Shown here one piece after another: positions 1-7,966 of a stretch of DNA of 64,000 nt (its first letter is position 1; each line of letters begins with the position of its first letter). Source of the DNA: JBJHAX01 sp050480705 (GTDB lineage: Bacteria; Actinomycetota; Nitriliruptoria; Nitriliruptorales; Nitriliruptoraceae); NCBI GenBank assembly GCA_050480705.1, contig JBJHAX010000011.1, forward strand, positions 1 through 64,000, read 5' to 3'. Made by a program: the position numbers and the translations under genes. The notes beneath the pieces are model-generated. The model made no database searches and was not told the DNA's origin. It saw only the letters and a list, made by a program, of their open reading frames with translations.

Positions 1-74
1 GACGTAGAGTGCGCTTGCGCTACCGACGCTTCGTCGGCATGTGCCAGAGCGAGCGCCCGAGAAACGGAGCCCGC

Positions 75-1028
75 ATGATCGACCGGCTCGAGGTTGTGAC
101 CGTTGGGCGCATCTCGGTCGACCTGTACGCAGAACAGGTCGGCGTTGCGTGGAACGACGTCCGATCGTTCGCGAAGTCCGTCGGCGGCAGCGCCACCAAC
201 GTCGCGGTCGCAGCTGCACGACTCGGTCGGCGTGCAGCGGTGCTGACACGCGTCGGTGACGATCCCCCGGGTCGGTATCTCGTCGCGGCGCTCGCAGACT
301 TCGGTGTCGACACCGGCCTCGTGAGCGTCGACGCCGAACTGCCCACCCCGCTCGCACTTGCGGTTCCAGAGCAGCCCGATGCACCGACCCTCCTCTTCTA
401 CCGCCAACCAAGCGCCCCGGACCTGCAACTCACCGGCGACGAGCTCGACGCGACGACACTTGAGCGCGTCCCGGTTGTCTGGCTGACAGGCACGGGATTC
501 TCCGCCGAACCGAGCCGCTCGGCGCATCACCGTTGGCTGCGGACACGCGCACGACGGGACCACACGGTCCTCGACCTCGATTACCGGCCACAGATGTGGG
601 GTCCTGAGGAAGCCGGCGAGCAGATGCGCACAGCACTACCCCTGGTCACCGTGGCCATCGGGAATATGACGGAGTGCCACGTGGCAACCGGCGCGGACTC
701 TCCCGACGCCGCAGCGGACCGCCTTCTTGAACACGGCGTACAGCTGGCGATCGTCAAGCTGGGAGCCGAAGGCGTCCTCGTCGCGACCGGTGACGAACGT
801 GCGATGCTTCCTCCCGTCGCCGTCGACGTCGTGTGCGGGCTCGGCGCCGGGGACGCGTTCGGCGGAGCGGTCGTCCACGGCCTGCTTGAAGGCTGGGACC
901 CAGCCCAGATCGTCCGGTTCGCAAACGCGGCCGGCGCCCACGTCTCTGCTCGACTGCTGTGTTCGGATGCCATGCCGAGCCAGGCCGAGGTCTACGCATT
1001 GCTCGAATCGAAGGAGGGACCCGCGTGA
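75..1028 (+). CDS. iolC: 5-dehydro-2-deoxygluconokinase, PfkB family
   Basis: Predicted to phosphorylate 2-deoxy-5-keto-gluconate in cytoplasmic myo-inositol catabolism. The 317-aa product has the PfkB N-terminal glycine motif (VGGSATNVAVAAARLG, about residues 38-53) and the C-terminal anion-hole motif CGLGAGDAFGG, with catalytic base Asp260. The CGLGAGDAFGG form is typical of IolC rather than of ribokinase. I chose the ATG at 75 because ACGGAG lies just upstream and the protein then begins at the first beta strand; an upstream in-frame ATG would add 22 unlike residues. The gene overlaps the next one by 4 bases (GTGA), so the two are probably translationally coupled. Other iol genes may lie left of the window. 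Confidence 0.88.
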   Translation: MIDRLEVVTVGRISVDLYAEQVGVAWNDVRSFAKSVGGSATNVAVAAARLGRRAAVLTRVGDDPPGRYLVAALADFGVDTGLVSVDAELPTPLALAVPEQPDAPTLLFYRQPSAPDLQLTGDELDATTLERVPVVWLTGTGFSAEPSRSAHHRWLRTRARRDHTVLDLDYRPQMWGPEEAGEQMRTALPLVTVAIGNMTECHVATGADSPDAAADRLLEHGVQLAIVKLGAEGVLVATGDERAMLPPVAVDVVCGLGAGDAFGGAVVHGLLEGWDPAQIVRFANAAGAHVSARLLCSDAMPSQAEVYALLESKEGPA

Positions 1029-1948
1029 GGTTGAGCGACAACGACTACCACCGGATCATCGACGCACGACTGGCACGGGCAGGCGCGTTCCGAGATGCGC
1101 TGCGCAATCGCGCGCGCCGTGATGAGCTCACCAGAGACGGGTATCTCCTCATCGTCGCCGCAGACCATCCCGCACGCGGAGGGCTGGCCGTCGGTGGAGA
1201 ACCACTCGCTATGGCCGACCGCTCCGAATTGCTCGGACGATTGTCCCGGGTGCTCGATCATCCGCGCGTCGACGGCGTCCTTGGCAGCGCTGACATTCTC
1301 GAGGAACTCGCATTCCTCGACCTGCTCGACGACAAGATCGCCGTCGGGACGATGAACCGAGGAGGGCTCGCGGGTGCTCGATGGGAACTCGACGATCGCT
1401 TCACAGCTTTCGACGTCGAGCATCTGCTTCAGGCCGGCCTCGACGCCGGCAAGATGCTGCTACGCATCGACGACAACGACCCTGGAACGGCAGCGACGCT
1501 CGAAGCATGTGCGCACGCGATCACCGCCCTAGCGGACGCGGGTCTGCCGGCAATGGTCGAGCCGCTGCCATACACCAAGGACGAGAGCGGCCGCGCGGTC
1601 ATTCTACGTGACGACGCAGCGCTGATCCGCGCCACGGCGATTGCATCAGGCCTCGGGGGGACGAGTTCTCACACCTGGCTGAAGATCCCCGCCGGTCAGG
1701 CGCCCGAACGGGTCCTGCCGACGACGACAATGCCGACACTCATCCTCGGAGGCGATGCAGGCCCTGACCCCACCGCCACCTACGACGGTTGGCGGCGCGC
1801 CCTCGAGTGGCCGACCGCGCGAGGGCTCGTCGTCGGCCGTGCGCTGCTCTTCCCCACGGACGGCGACATCGACACAGCGGTGGACACGGCCGTGAATATC
1901 GTCGACGAAGCTGTCAAGCGAAACGCATCGGCTGCCGCGACCAGCTGA
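1025..1948 (+). CDS. Cgl0158-type aldolase of the inositol cluster (DeoC/FbaB-like)
   Basis: A 307-aa TIM-barrel protein resembling the Cgl0158 family of actinobacterial inositol clusters, where it probably stands in for the IolJ aldolase that splits 6-phospho-2-deoxy-5-ketogluconate into DHAP and malonate semialdehyde. The reaction is inferred from family and context. Visible motifs are VAADHPARGG near the N-terminus, GTMNRGGLAG, and SSHTWLKIPAG around residue 220, whose Lys is the candidate Schiff-base residue. The GTG at 1025 is chosen because AAGGAGGGAC ends 4 bases before it and GTGA overlaps the iolC stop. The following gene acts on its presumed product. Confidence 0.75.
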   Translation: MRLSDNDYHRIIDARLARAGAFRDALRNRARRDELTRDGYLLIVAADHPARGGLAVGGEPLAMADRSELLGRLSRVLDHPRVDGVLGSADILEELAFLDLLDDKIAVGTMNRGGLAGARWELDDRFTAFDVEHLLQAGLDAGKMLLRIDDNDPGTAATLEACAHAITALADAGLPAMVEPLPYTKDESGRAVILRDDAALIRATAIASGLGGTSSHTWLKIPAGQAPERVLPTTTMPTLILGGDAGPDPTATYDGWRRALEWPTARGLVVGRALLFPTDGDIDTAVDTAVNIVDEAVKRNASAAATS

Positions 1949-1990
1949 CGCACGAGTTCGCGCGGAGCCAGCACGGAGGAGAACACGCCG

Positions 1991-3484
1991 ATGGAGGACA
2001 TCGCCCACTGGATAAACGGCACCCCCCAGCAGTCTGCGGCTGGACCACGCATCGACGTGCACGATCCAGCGACCGGCGAGGCGACCGGATCCGTCGGTGT
2101 TGCGGACGCGACCCTGGTCGATGCGGCGGTCACCGCGGCGTCCAACGCATTCCCGGAGTGGAGTCAACGCCCCCTGCTTCAGCGCCAACGAGTGATGTTC
2201 GCCTACCGCGAGTTGCTGGTCGAGCATCACGATGAACTCGCCGCGCTGATCACACGCGAGCACGGAAAGACCCTCGACGACGCGCACGGGGAGGTGCAGC
2301 GAGGACTTGAAGTGGTGGAGTACGCGTGTGCGCTGCCAGAGCTTCTCAAGGGCGCGTACTCCGCGCAGGTCGCGACCGGTGTCGACACCTTCAGTGTCCG
2401 CCAGCCGCTCGGGGTGTGCGTCGGCATCACGCCGTTCAACTTCCCCGCGATGGTTCCCATGTGGATGTTCCCGATGGCGATTGCCTGCGGAAACACCTTC
2501 ATCCTCAAGCCATCTGAGAAGGATCCGTCGACGTCGGTGCGGCTCGCTGAATTGCTGAAGGAGGCGGGCCTGCCCGACGGCGTCATGAACGTCGTTCACG
2601 GCGACCAGACCGTCGTGGAACGGCTGCTCGCTGATGAGCGCATCGAAGCCGTCTCGTTCGTCGGCTCAACCGCAGTGGCACGACACATCTACGCGACAGC
2701 AACGCGCAACGGTATGCGGGTTCAGGCACTGGGTGGCGCGAAGAACCACATGGTCGTTCTTCCTGATGCGGACCTCGACCAAGCGGCGGATGCAGCGGTT
2801 TCCGCCGGCTACGGCTCAGCTGGCGAGCGGTGCATGGCAATATCCGTCGTGGTCGCTGTCGGGGCGATCGCCGATCGCCTTGTCGAGAAGATCACCGAGC
2901 GCACCGTCGAGTTGACAATCGGACCCGGTGCGGCCCCATCGAGCCAGATGGGACCCCTGATTACTGCAGAACACCGTGAGCGTGTCATTTCGTACGTCGA
3001 TGCCGGCGTGAGCACTGGGGCGGCTCTCGTCGTCGACGGCCGCGATGTCGTCAGCGGCCAAGACAACGGCGGCTACTTCCTGGGACCGTGCCTCTTCGAC
3101 CACGTGACGCCTGAGATGAGCATCTACACGGACGAAATCTTTGGTCCGGTCCTCTCGGTCGTGCGTGTCAACACCTACGAGGATGCCGTCCGCCTCGTCA
3201 ACGACAACCCGTACGGCAATGGTGTCGCAGTCTTCACCAACGATGGGGCGGTCGCTCGACGATTCCACACCGAGATTCGTGCCGGCATGGTCGGGGTGAA
3301 CGTTCCGATTCCAGTTCCACTCTCGTTCCACAGCTTCGGAGGGTGGAAGCAGTCGCTGTTCGGCGGTCACGGAATCTACGGTCCCGAAGGGATCCATTTC
3401 TACACCCGTCTGAAAACGGCCATCACCAGGTGGCCCGATCCAGCCGAACGTGGCGTGGACCTAGGGTTTCCGCGGGAATCGTGA
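1991..3484 (+). CDS. mmsA: CoA-acylating methylmalonate-semialdehyde dehydrogenase
   Basis: A 497-aa aldehyde dehydrogenase of the MmsA/IolA subfamily. It is expected to convert malonate semialdehyde (inositol route) or methylmalonate semialdehyde (valine route) to acetyl-CoA or propionyl-CoA with NAD and CoA. The cofactor segment GITPFNFPAMVPMWMFPMA and the nucleophile context GSAGERCMAIS (Cys281) are diagnostic. The usual ALDH general-base Glu is absent from ALGGAKNHMV, as is normal for this CoA-dependent group. CGGAGGAG lies about 8 bases before the ATG. It follows the aldolase by 42 bases and completes the cluster iolC-aldolase-mmsA. Confidence 0.9.
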   Translation: MEDIAHWINGTPQQSAAGPRIDVHDPATGEATGSVGVADATLVDAAVTAASNAFPEWSQRPLLQRQRVMFAYRELLVEHHDELAALITREHGKTLDDAHGEVQRGLEVVEYACALPELLKGAYSAQVATGVDTFSVRQPLGVCVGITPFNFPAMVPMWMFPMAIACGNTFILKPSEKDPSTSVRLAELLKEAGLPDGVMNVVHGDQTVVERLLADERIEAVSFVGSTAVARHIYATATRNGMRVQALGGAKNHMVVLPDADLDQAADAAVSAGYGSAGERCMAISVVVAVGAIADRLVEKITERTVELTIGPGAAPSSQMGPLITAEHRERVISYVDAGVSTGAALVVDGRDVVSGQDNGGYFLGPCLFDHVTPEMSIYTDEIFGPVLSVVRVNTYEDAVRLVNDNPYGNGVAVFTNDGAVARRFHTEIRAGMVGVNVPIPVPLSFHSFGGWKQSLFGGHGIYGPEGIHFYTRLKTAITRWPDPAERGVDLGFPRES

Positions 3485-3501
3485 GGACTCGGGCGTCCGA
3501 A

Positions 3502-3565
3502 CGTCGATGCATGTCGACGAACGGTGGGTCCGGTGGCCCGACGACGTCAGCCATGCCACCCACCG
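3502..3565. terminator. inverted repeats in a convergent gap, possible terminator
   Basis: The 262-base gap between mmsA and the convergent SnoaL gene holds no convincing ORF. It contains a 6-bp inverted repeat (CGTCGA/TCGACG, 3502-3519) and a wider 8-bp pair (CGGTGGGT 3522-3529, ACCCACCG 3558-3565). Neither is followed by a T-run, so termination here is only a guess from position. Confidence 0.25.
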
Positions 3566-3746
3566 CGTTGCTCAACCGCTGCCCACTATCGAACTCTCCC
3601 CCGCGACAACCCGTGCCGGCACGGACTTGCGCGACAGCGGGCACCCGCGGCAGTGTCACATCCCCGTCGCGACGTCACACGCTTTCGGCGTCAACGCACA
3701 ACAACGGAGCCAAGGTCCGAGCAGGCATCTGCCAGGTGCGGGCTCG

Positions 3747-4157
3747 TCAGGCGGCGGCGCCCTGCGCCTTCTGCATCACGTCGCTCATGTCGATCGCGCC
3801 CCAGTGCTCGACGATGCGCCCGCCTTCGCAGCGATAGATGTCGATTCCCCGGGCCCGCACCGTCACGTTGCTCGGCGGCATGCCCAACAATTCGCCGCTG
3901 TGCGTGGCGGTGAGCGTCCAGCTCGCAACGACCCGACCGTCGGTGGTTTCGACGATGTCTTCGTCGACCGCACGATCGGAGAATGCCGCGAAGACCATCT
4001 GCGCCGTCTGCATCAGCCCGTCCTTGCCGGGCGGGAATCCGGGCAGTGCGTCGTGGTCGATGAAGTCGTCTGCGATGAGCTCGTCGAAGACGTCGAGATC
4101 ACCCGCGACGTAACCCTCGGTGGTCAGGCGCCGTACTACGTCCACATCTGATGCCAT
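3747..4157 (-). CDS. SnoaL-like polyketide cyclase-family protein
   Basis: A 136-aa NTF2-fold protein of the SnoaL-like group. The pattern LDVFDELIADDFIDHD near residue 25, TATHSGELLGMPPSNVTVRARGID mid-protein and a C-terminal EGGRIVEHWGAIDM is typical. The substrate is unknown; such proteins are common stand-alone small enzymes or ligand binders, so antibiotic cyclisation is not implied. The ATG at 4157 is preferred because GAGAGGTG precedes it, and the upstream open frame is Pro/Arg-rich noise. Transcription is convergent with mmsA. Confidence 0.7.
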   Translation of the reverse strand: MASDVDVVRRLTTEGYVAGDLDVFDELIADDFIDHDALPGFPPGKDGLMQTAQMVFAAFSDRAVDEDIVETTDGRVVASWTLTATHSGELLGMPPSNVTVRARGIDIYRCEGGRIVEHWGAIDMSDVMQKAQGAAA

Positions 4158-4302
4158 GGAACACCTCTCTCGTGAGTTCCTGCACCACTTGTACGCCCGC
4201 ACGAGGCGCCGGTCCACGGGTGTGCGGACACCGGGTCCGCGGGGCGCGCAGTCGCGCGTGCCGCAGCCCCGATCCACGCGGGCCGGCCCAGGACCGGTGG
4301 GG

Positions 4303-4977
4303 TCACAGTCCGGGGCGGGCCCGCCACTTCGTGTAGCCGGGTGGGGCGACGAACGAGAGCACGACGCTGACGATCGTGCCGGTGAGCAGGGCAACGACGA
4401 GCCCCGCGATCGGCATCCACACCGCGAGCATCATCGCGAGGGCCATGCCGGCCAGTTGCCCGCCCCACCCCAGGACGACCCAGCGGAACAGCCCGCCGGG
4501 CACGTCCACGCGCCATGCCCGGACGTGCTGGGCACGCAGGAGTAGTGCGAGATAGGTCAGCGACAACAGGGTGAAGACCGCGAGCAACGGCAGCACGGCT
4601 GCCTGCGAGGTCGGGGCGCGCCCGACGAGGTTGGTGGGGAACGGAACCAGCGCGACGAGCCCGAGCAGGATCAGGTTGATCGCGATCATGCCGGTCTCGA
4701 ACGCCGCGAGAAGCGCGACGATCTTGTGGTGGAACCACCACAGATTCGCGACGAGCATGAAGCTGAGCGCAACGACGGCGAGCTGCTGGGCGTCCTGGAG
4801 AAGCGCACGGCCGAGCTGGGCGGGGTCGGTCGCAGGCACGTCGAGGGTCAGTACGAGCAGGGTCAGAGCGATCGCGAAGACACCGTCGCTGAGGTTGACA
4901 ACCCGTCCGAATCCTGGCGAGGACTCCGGGTAGCGCAGCGGCAGATCTGCGCCCTCGTAGGGCAGTTCGTGCGTCAT
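4303..4977 (-). CDS. TMEM175-family (DUF1211) potassium channel-like protein
   Basis: A 224-aa integral membrane protein. The motif LSDGVFAIALTLLVLTLDVP at about residue 28 matches the conserved first helix of bacterial TMEM175 K+ channels (FSDGVFAIAxTLL). A second half-family feature, ANLWWFHHKIVALL, follows at about residue 77. I count six hydrophobic segments, as expected for these channels. Potassium conduction is inferred from the family. The start is the ATG at 4977 with GGAGG about 6 bases upstream. It is apparently monocistronic and divergent from the secreted-protein pair to its right. Confidence 0.75.
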   Translation of the reverse strand: MTHELPYEGADLPLRYPESSPGFGRVVNLSDGVFAIALTLLVLTLDVPATDPAQLGRALLQDAQQLAVVALSFMLVANLWWFHHKIVALLAAFETGMIAINLILLGLVALVPFPTNLVGRAPTSQAAVLPLLAVFTLLSLTYLALLLRAQHVRAWRVDVPGGLFRWVVLGWGGQLAGMALAMMLAVWMPIAGLVVALLTGTIVSVVLSFVAPPGYTKWRARPGL

Positions 4978-5188
4978 CGCAACCTCCGAGGTGTCTCGAG
5001 AACGGTCATCAGCCGAGCTCCCGGCAACCCTGCGACCGGCGAAGAACAACAGTACGCACCGTTCGCGGACGAACATGCGAGCAGCCACGCGTTCAGGTGC
5101 GCCGAGCGGTCACAGGGGCACGCTCAGCACGGGTAGCGTCGACGACCTTTGCAGGCGACCCGCCGCGCACGACCACCGAAGGGTTTCG

Positions 5189-6406
5189 ATGAGGCGCACA
5201 ACCGCTGCCGTTGCTCTCGCGGTGACCGTCGCTGTCGCCTCCCTGTCCGGTCTGCCGGCGATCGCTGACGTCCCCGACAATCCAGCGAGCGAGGCGCCGC
5301 TGTACGACGGCGGCTGGGCGGCGACGTTCAGCGCAGCAGGCCCGGTCACGACGAGCTTCCCCGAGGGCTCGGCGATCATGACGACTGCGATGACGGGTGG
5401 GGCCGATTTCGTCGTCCTCGACGATGTCGTGATCGGCGGCGCCTGGACGATCTCGGGCAGCGCGAGCGGGATCATGACCTCGACGATGGGGACCGCGTCG
5501 GTTGCCAACACCTACCACGGAGCGGGGCCCGTCGAGGGCGATGCCGGTGGCCTGCGGCTCGGTGGCGACCTCACGACCATCTGGGAGATGCGGCTCGGCG
5601 ACCAGGTGTTCGTCGACGAGGACCCCAATCGGCTCGGCCCGTTCGACGTCGATTTCGTCCACGTCGACTGCGCGCGGATGATCGGCACCTGGAACGAGAC
5701 CTTCGCTGCCGCCATCGAAGAGCCGGGCGCCTGGGATGCGACCCTGGCCGGAGTGTTCGAAGCCGCGTTCACGGGCGACAACGGCGACGACGAACTCGTC
5801 GAGGCCATCGAGGCGCTGCTCGCCGAGGGCGACGCGCTCGTGGCCGACATCGTCAGCGACATCGCGATCGACACACAGGGGCACCTCACGGTCAGCCCGC
5901 AGACCCGCTCGCGCGTCTTCGATCTGATCATCCGCTCGATCGAACTCGAGGCACAGCTCGGCCAGGCCACCGCCGAGACGGACTGTCCCCTGGACGATTC
6001 GCGCGCTGGCGAGTTCTCGACGCTGATCACCGCGACGGTCCAGGCGGTCGCCAGAGCCCTGTTGCTGCAGGACGAAGCGATGCCTGCGACCGATCTGGAG
6101 TTCCTCGTCGAGATGCTGCTGTCGGTCGGTGCGATCGGCAGCGGCGCAGCCCACCAGGCGCAGGCCTTCGACATCCAGGGACTGCTGGCCGCACGCCTCG
6201 GCGAGCTGCTGAGCGACCTGGCCGTGACACAGGGGTCGGCGGTCGACGGCTCGGCCTGTTCGACGGTCGAGCCATGCCTTCCGTTCGACGCAGACGTGAT
6301 CCAGGCGGTTCGCGCAGCCCAGTTGCTCGGCGAGGTCGTGGATATCCACGGCATCCCGGTCACACCCGGCCAGTTGTCGGGCTTCATGACGGTGCTTGCG
6401 CCATGA
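5189..6406 (+). CDS. secreted protein of unknown function
   Basis: A 405-aa protein with a clear Sec signal peptide (MRRTTAAVALAVTVAVASLSG, likely cleavage after AIA near residue 26). I recognise no family. The mature N-terminal 130 residues are Gly/Ser/Thr-rich and look beta-structured (GAWTISGSASGIMTSTMG). The C-terminal 250 are acidic and helical, with Cys-containing stretches (HVDCARM, TDCPLDDS, ACSTVEPC) that could form disulfides outside the cell. The ATG at 5189 is chosen because it opens the signal peptide and has GAAGGG upstream. Its stop overlaps the next start (ATGA), so both products are probably made together. Confidence 0.65.
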   Translation: MRRTTAAVALAVTVAVASLSGLPAIADVPDNPASEAPLYDGGWAATFSAAGPVTTSFPEGSAIMTTAMTGGADFVVLDDVVIGGAWTISGSASGIMTSTMGTASVANTYHGAGPVEGDAGGLRLGGDLTTIWEMRLGDQVFVDEDPNRLGPFDVDFVHVDCARMIGTWNETFAAAIEEPGAWDATLAGVFEAAFTGDNGDDELVEAIEALLAEGDALVADIVSDIAIDTQGHLTVSPQTRSRVFDLIIRSIELEAQLGQATAETDCPLDDSRAGEFSTLITATVQAVARALLLQDEAMPATDLEFLVEMLLSVGAIGSGAAHQAQAFDIQGLLAARLGELLSDLAVTQGSAVDGSACSTVEPCLPFDADVIQAVRAAQLLGEVVDIHGIPVTPGQLSGFMTVLAP

Positions 6407-6894
6407 GGCGGCGCGTCGTCAGCAACAGGGGCCAGCGTCGCGTGGTGGCGACGGTGCTGCTGGTCAGCGTGGTGGTTGCAACCACCGGCTGCCAGCGCAT
6501 CGGCGACCTCGTCCGCGAAGGCGTGCCAGGCGAGACCGATCACGGCACGGCGGCCACTGACGTCGACGAATCCCCGCCGCCGCTGGTGATCGACGACATC
6601 GAGACGATGAGGTTGACGACGCCAACGACGGACGCCGGACAACGCCCCGTGCTCGCGTGGGAGGCCGTCGACGACGCGGCGACGTACCACGTGACGGTGT
6701 TCGACCACCACGGCGACGCGTACTGGGCGTGGACGACCTCCGACACCTCCGTGGTGCTCGGTGGGTTCGCCGACGTGCCCGACGACGCGACGCGCGGACC
6801 GCGGCTCGTCGGACCGTCGCAGTGGCACGTGCTCGCACGCGACGTCGACGGTGACGTCATCGCCCAGAGCGGGCTACGCCCGATCGAGCCCTGA
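6403..6894 (+). CDS. putative lipoprotein with Fn3-like segment
   Basis: A 163-aa protein with an N-terminal Arg-rich region, a hydrophobic core and the lipobox-like VVATTGC (Cys about residue 27), pointing to a membrane-anchored lipoprotein. The segment PVLAWEAVDDAATYHVTVFDHHGDAYW resembles a fibronectin type III strand pattern (W-x-A...Y-x-V-x-V). The function is unknown. Its ATG overlaps the stop of the secreted protein by 4 bases, so a paired extracellular role is likely. Confidence 0.6.
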   Translation: MRRRVVSNRGQRRVVATVLLVSVVVATTGCQRIGDLVREGVPGETDHGTAATDVDESPPPLVIDDIETMRLTTPTTDAGQRPVLAWEAVDDAATYHVTVFDHHGDAYWAWTTSDTSVVLGGFADVPDDATRGPRLVGPSQWHVLARDVDGDVIAQSGLRPIEP

Positions 6895-6920
6895 CGCGCC
6901 GGTTACTCGACCTGCAGTGG

Positions 6921-7703
6921 TCACAGGGCCTGCGCCGTGCCGTCGACCGAGGCGGCGAGCCCCCCGACGAGCAGGTCGAGGCCGAACTCGAAACGCTCGT
7001 CGGGGTCGCCCGACATGAGCTCAGCCGCGTTCGCCGCCAGGTTCGGAAACCGGTGCATGGGCAGCGAGGCGACGTACTGGCCGATCGCCGCAGCCTCGAC
7101 GTCGGGGTCGCTGCCGGCAGCGATCGTGTCCTCGAACGCGTGCGCGGTGACGTAGAGCGCGAAGAGATCACCGAACCACGCAGCGGGGCGCGCGGGGATC
7201 CCGGCGGCGCGGAGCAGGCCGAGCTGCCAGTCAACGGCACGTAGCAGGCTCGGCCCCATCGGAATGCGCCCGAGCGACGCCCTGGCAAGGTCGCGGTGCC
7301 GGCGGAACACCTCGCGGCCGTCACGCGCGAACTGACGGATCTGCTCCTCCCAGCGGTCGGGATCCGGTTCCGGCAACGGGATCTGGCCGATGACGCGGTC
7401 GAGCAGCACGTTGATGAGCTGCTCCTTGTTGGCCACGTGCCAGTACAGGGACGCCGCGCCGGCGTCGAGTTCGTCTGCCACCCGCCGCATGCTCAGACCG
7501 TCGAGGCCGTGACGGTCGAGCACCCGGAGGGCCGCATCGACGATTGCGTCCCGTGACAGTGCGCTGCGCGCGCTGCGTCGCTTGCTCGAGGTCCACCACG
7601 GCGGGTCGGGCACCGCGTCGCCGCGCTCGCGTGCGGCATCGGCACGTTCGCGGGCGGCGTCGGCGTCCTCACGTCGCAGCTCGCCGTCGTCGCGTGTGGT
7701 CAT
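6921..7703 (-). CDS. TetR-family transcriptional repressor
   Basis: A 260-aa regulator. A charged N-terminal extension (repeated DAARERADAARERGD) precedes a TetR helix-turn-helix at about residues 48-105 (ALSRDAIVDAALRVLD ... MRRVADELDAGAASLYWHVANKEQLI). The C-terminal half fits the TetR_C all-helical ligand domain (RPAAWFGDLFALYVTAHAFE). It is divergent from the peptide/ABC transporter operon, and the 122-bp gap is packed with inverted repeats, so it probably represses that operon and itself. The ATG at 7703 gives the start. Confidence 0.85.
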   Translation of the reverse strand: MTTRDDGELRREDADAARERADAARERGDAVPDPPWWTSSKRRSARSALSRDAIVDAALRVLDRHGLDGLSMRRVADELDAGAASLYWHVANKEQLINVLLDRVIGQIPLPEPDPDRWEEQIRQFARDGREVFRRHRDLARASLGRIPMGPSLLRAVDWQLGLLRAAGIPARPAAWFGDLFALYVTAHAFEDTIAAGSDPDVEAAAIGQYVASLPMHRFPNLAANAAELMSGDPDERFEFGLDLLVGGLAASVDGTAQAL

Positions 7704-7724
7704 GCCATGACCCTAGCCGAATAT

Positions 7725-7810
7725 GAACAATGTTCCGACTTGCCGAACATCGTTTGACACGTGTTCCGCGCTGTGATCGAATCACGTTCGCAAACATCGA
7801 ACGCTGTTTG
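7725..7810. promoter_or_regulatory. candidate TetR operators, three inverted repeats
   Basis: Three inverted repeats lie between the divergent TetR and ABC operons: GAACA-A-TGTTC (7725-7735), GTGAT-CGA-ATCAC (7773-7785) and CAAACA-N8-TGTTTG (7791-7810). A further GAACA (7745) faces the TGTTC at 7762-7766. The GAACA/TGTTC arms recur. The second repeat overlaps the -10 and the third the likely start site, positions expected for a repressor. Assignment to this TetR is inference. Confidence 0.6.
7754..7782 (+). promoter_or_regulatory. sigma-70-type promoter of the ABC operon
   Basis: A perfect -35 TTGACA (7754-7759) and a -10 TCGAAT (7777-7782, 4 of 6 matches) are 17 bp apart. Transcription would begin near 7789, about 37 bases before the 46-aa ORF, and runs into the downstream operator repeat. 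Confidence 0.6.
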
Positions 7811-7825
7811 ATAGAGGAGGAACCA

Positions 7826-7966
7826 ATGGACAACAGTGTGCTGATCGCCCTGATCGTCGTCGGTGGGGGCCTGCTCTCCATCGTGGTGTGGAAGGTCCTC
7901 GACATCGGCAAACGAGCCATGGAGTTGGACCGGTCCGGTCACACCGAATCCGACAAGGATGCGTGA
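7826..7966 (+). CDS. 46-residue single-pass membrane peptide
   Basis: A short ORF starting at ATG 7826 behind the strong ribosome site AGAGGAGG (7813-7820). The product has one hydrophobic helix (VLIALIVVGGGLLSIVVWKVL) and a charged tail ending ESDKDA, so N-out/C-in insertion is likely. It is the first gene after a good promoter, and its stop overlaps the ATG of the ABC ATPase (TGATG), which supports true coding. It may be an accessory subunit of the ABC-2 transporter or a translational leader for it. No family is recognised. Confidence 0.65.
   Translation: MDNSVLIALIVVGGGLLSIVVWKVLDIGKRAMELDRSGHTESDKDA

Noticed and set aside
5093..6349. 418-codon minus-strand frame opposite the secreted protein
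   Set aside because: Charged, low-quality sequence with no motif; the plus frame has a signal peptide and a coupled neighbour.
7772..7786. TGTGA-N5-TCACG as a CRP/GlxR site
   Set aside because: The spacer is one base short of the CRP pattern, and the repeat overlaps the -10 of a TetR-divergent promoter, so it fits a local operator better.
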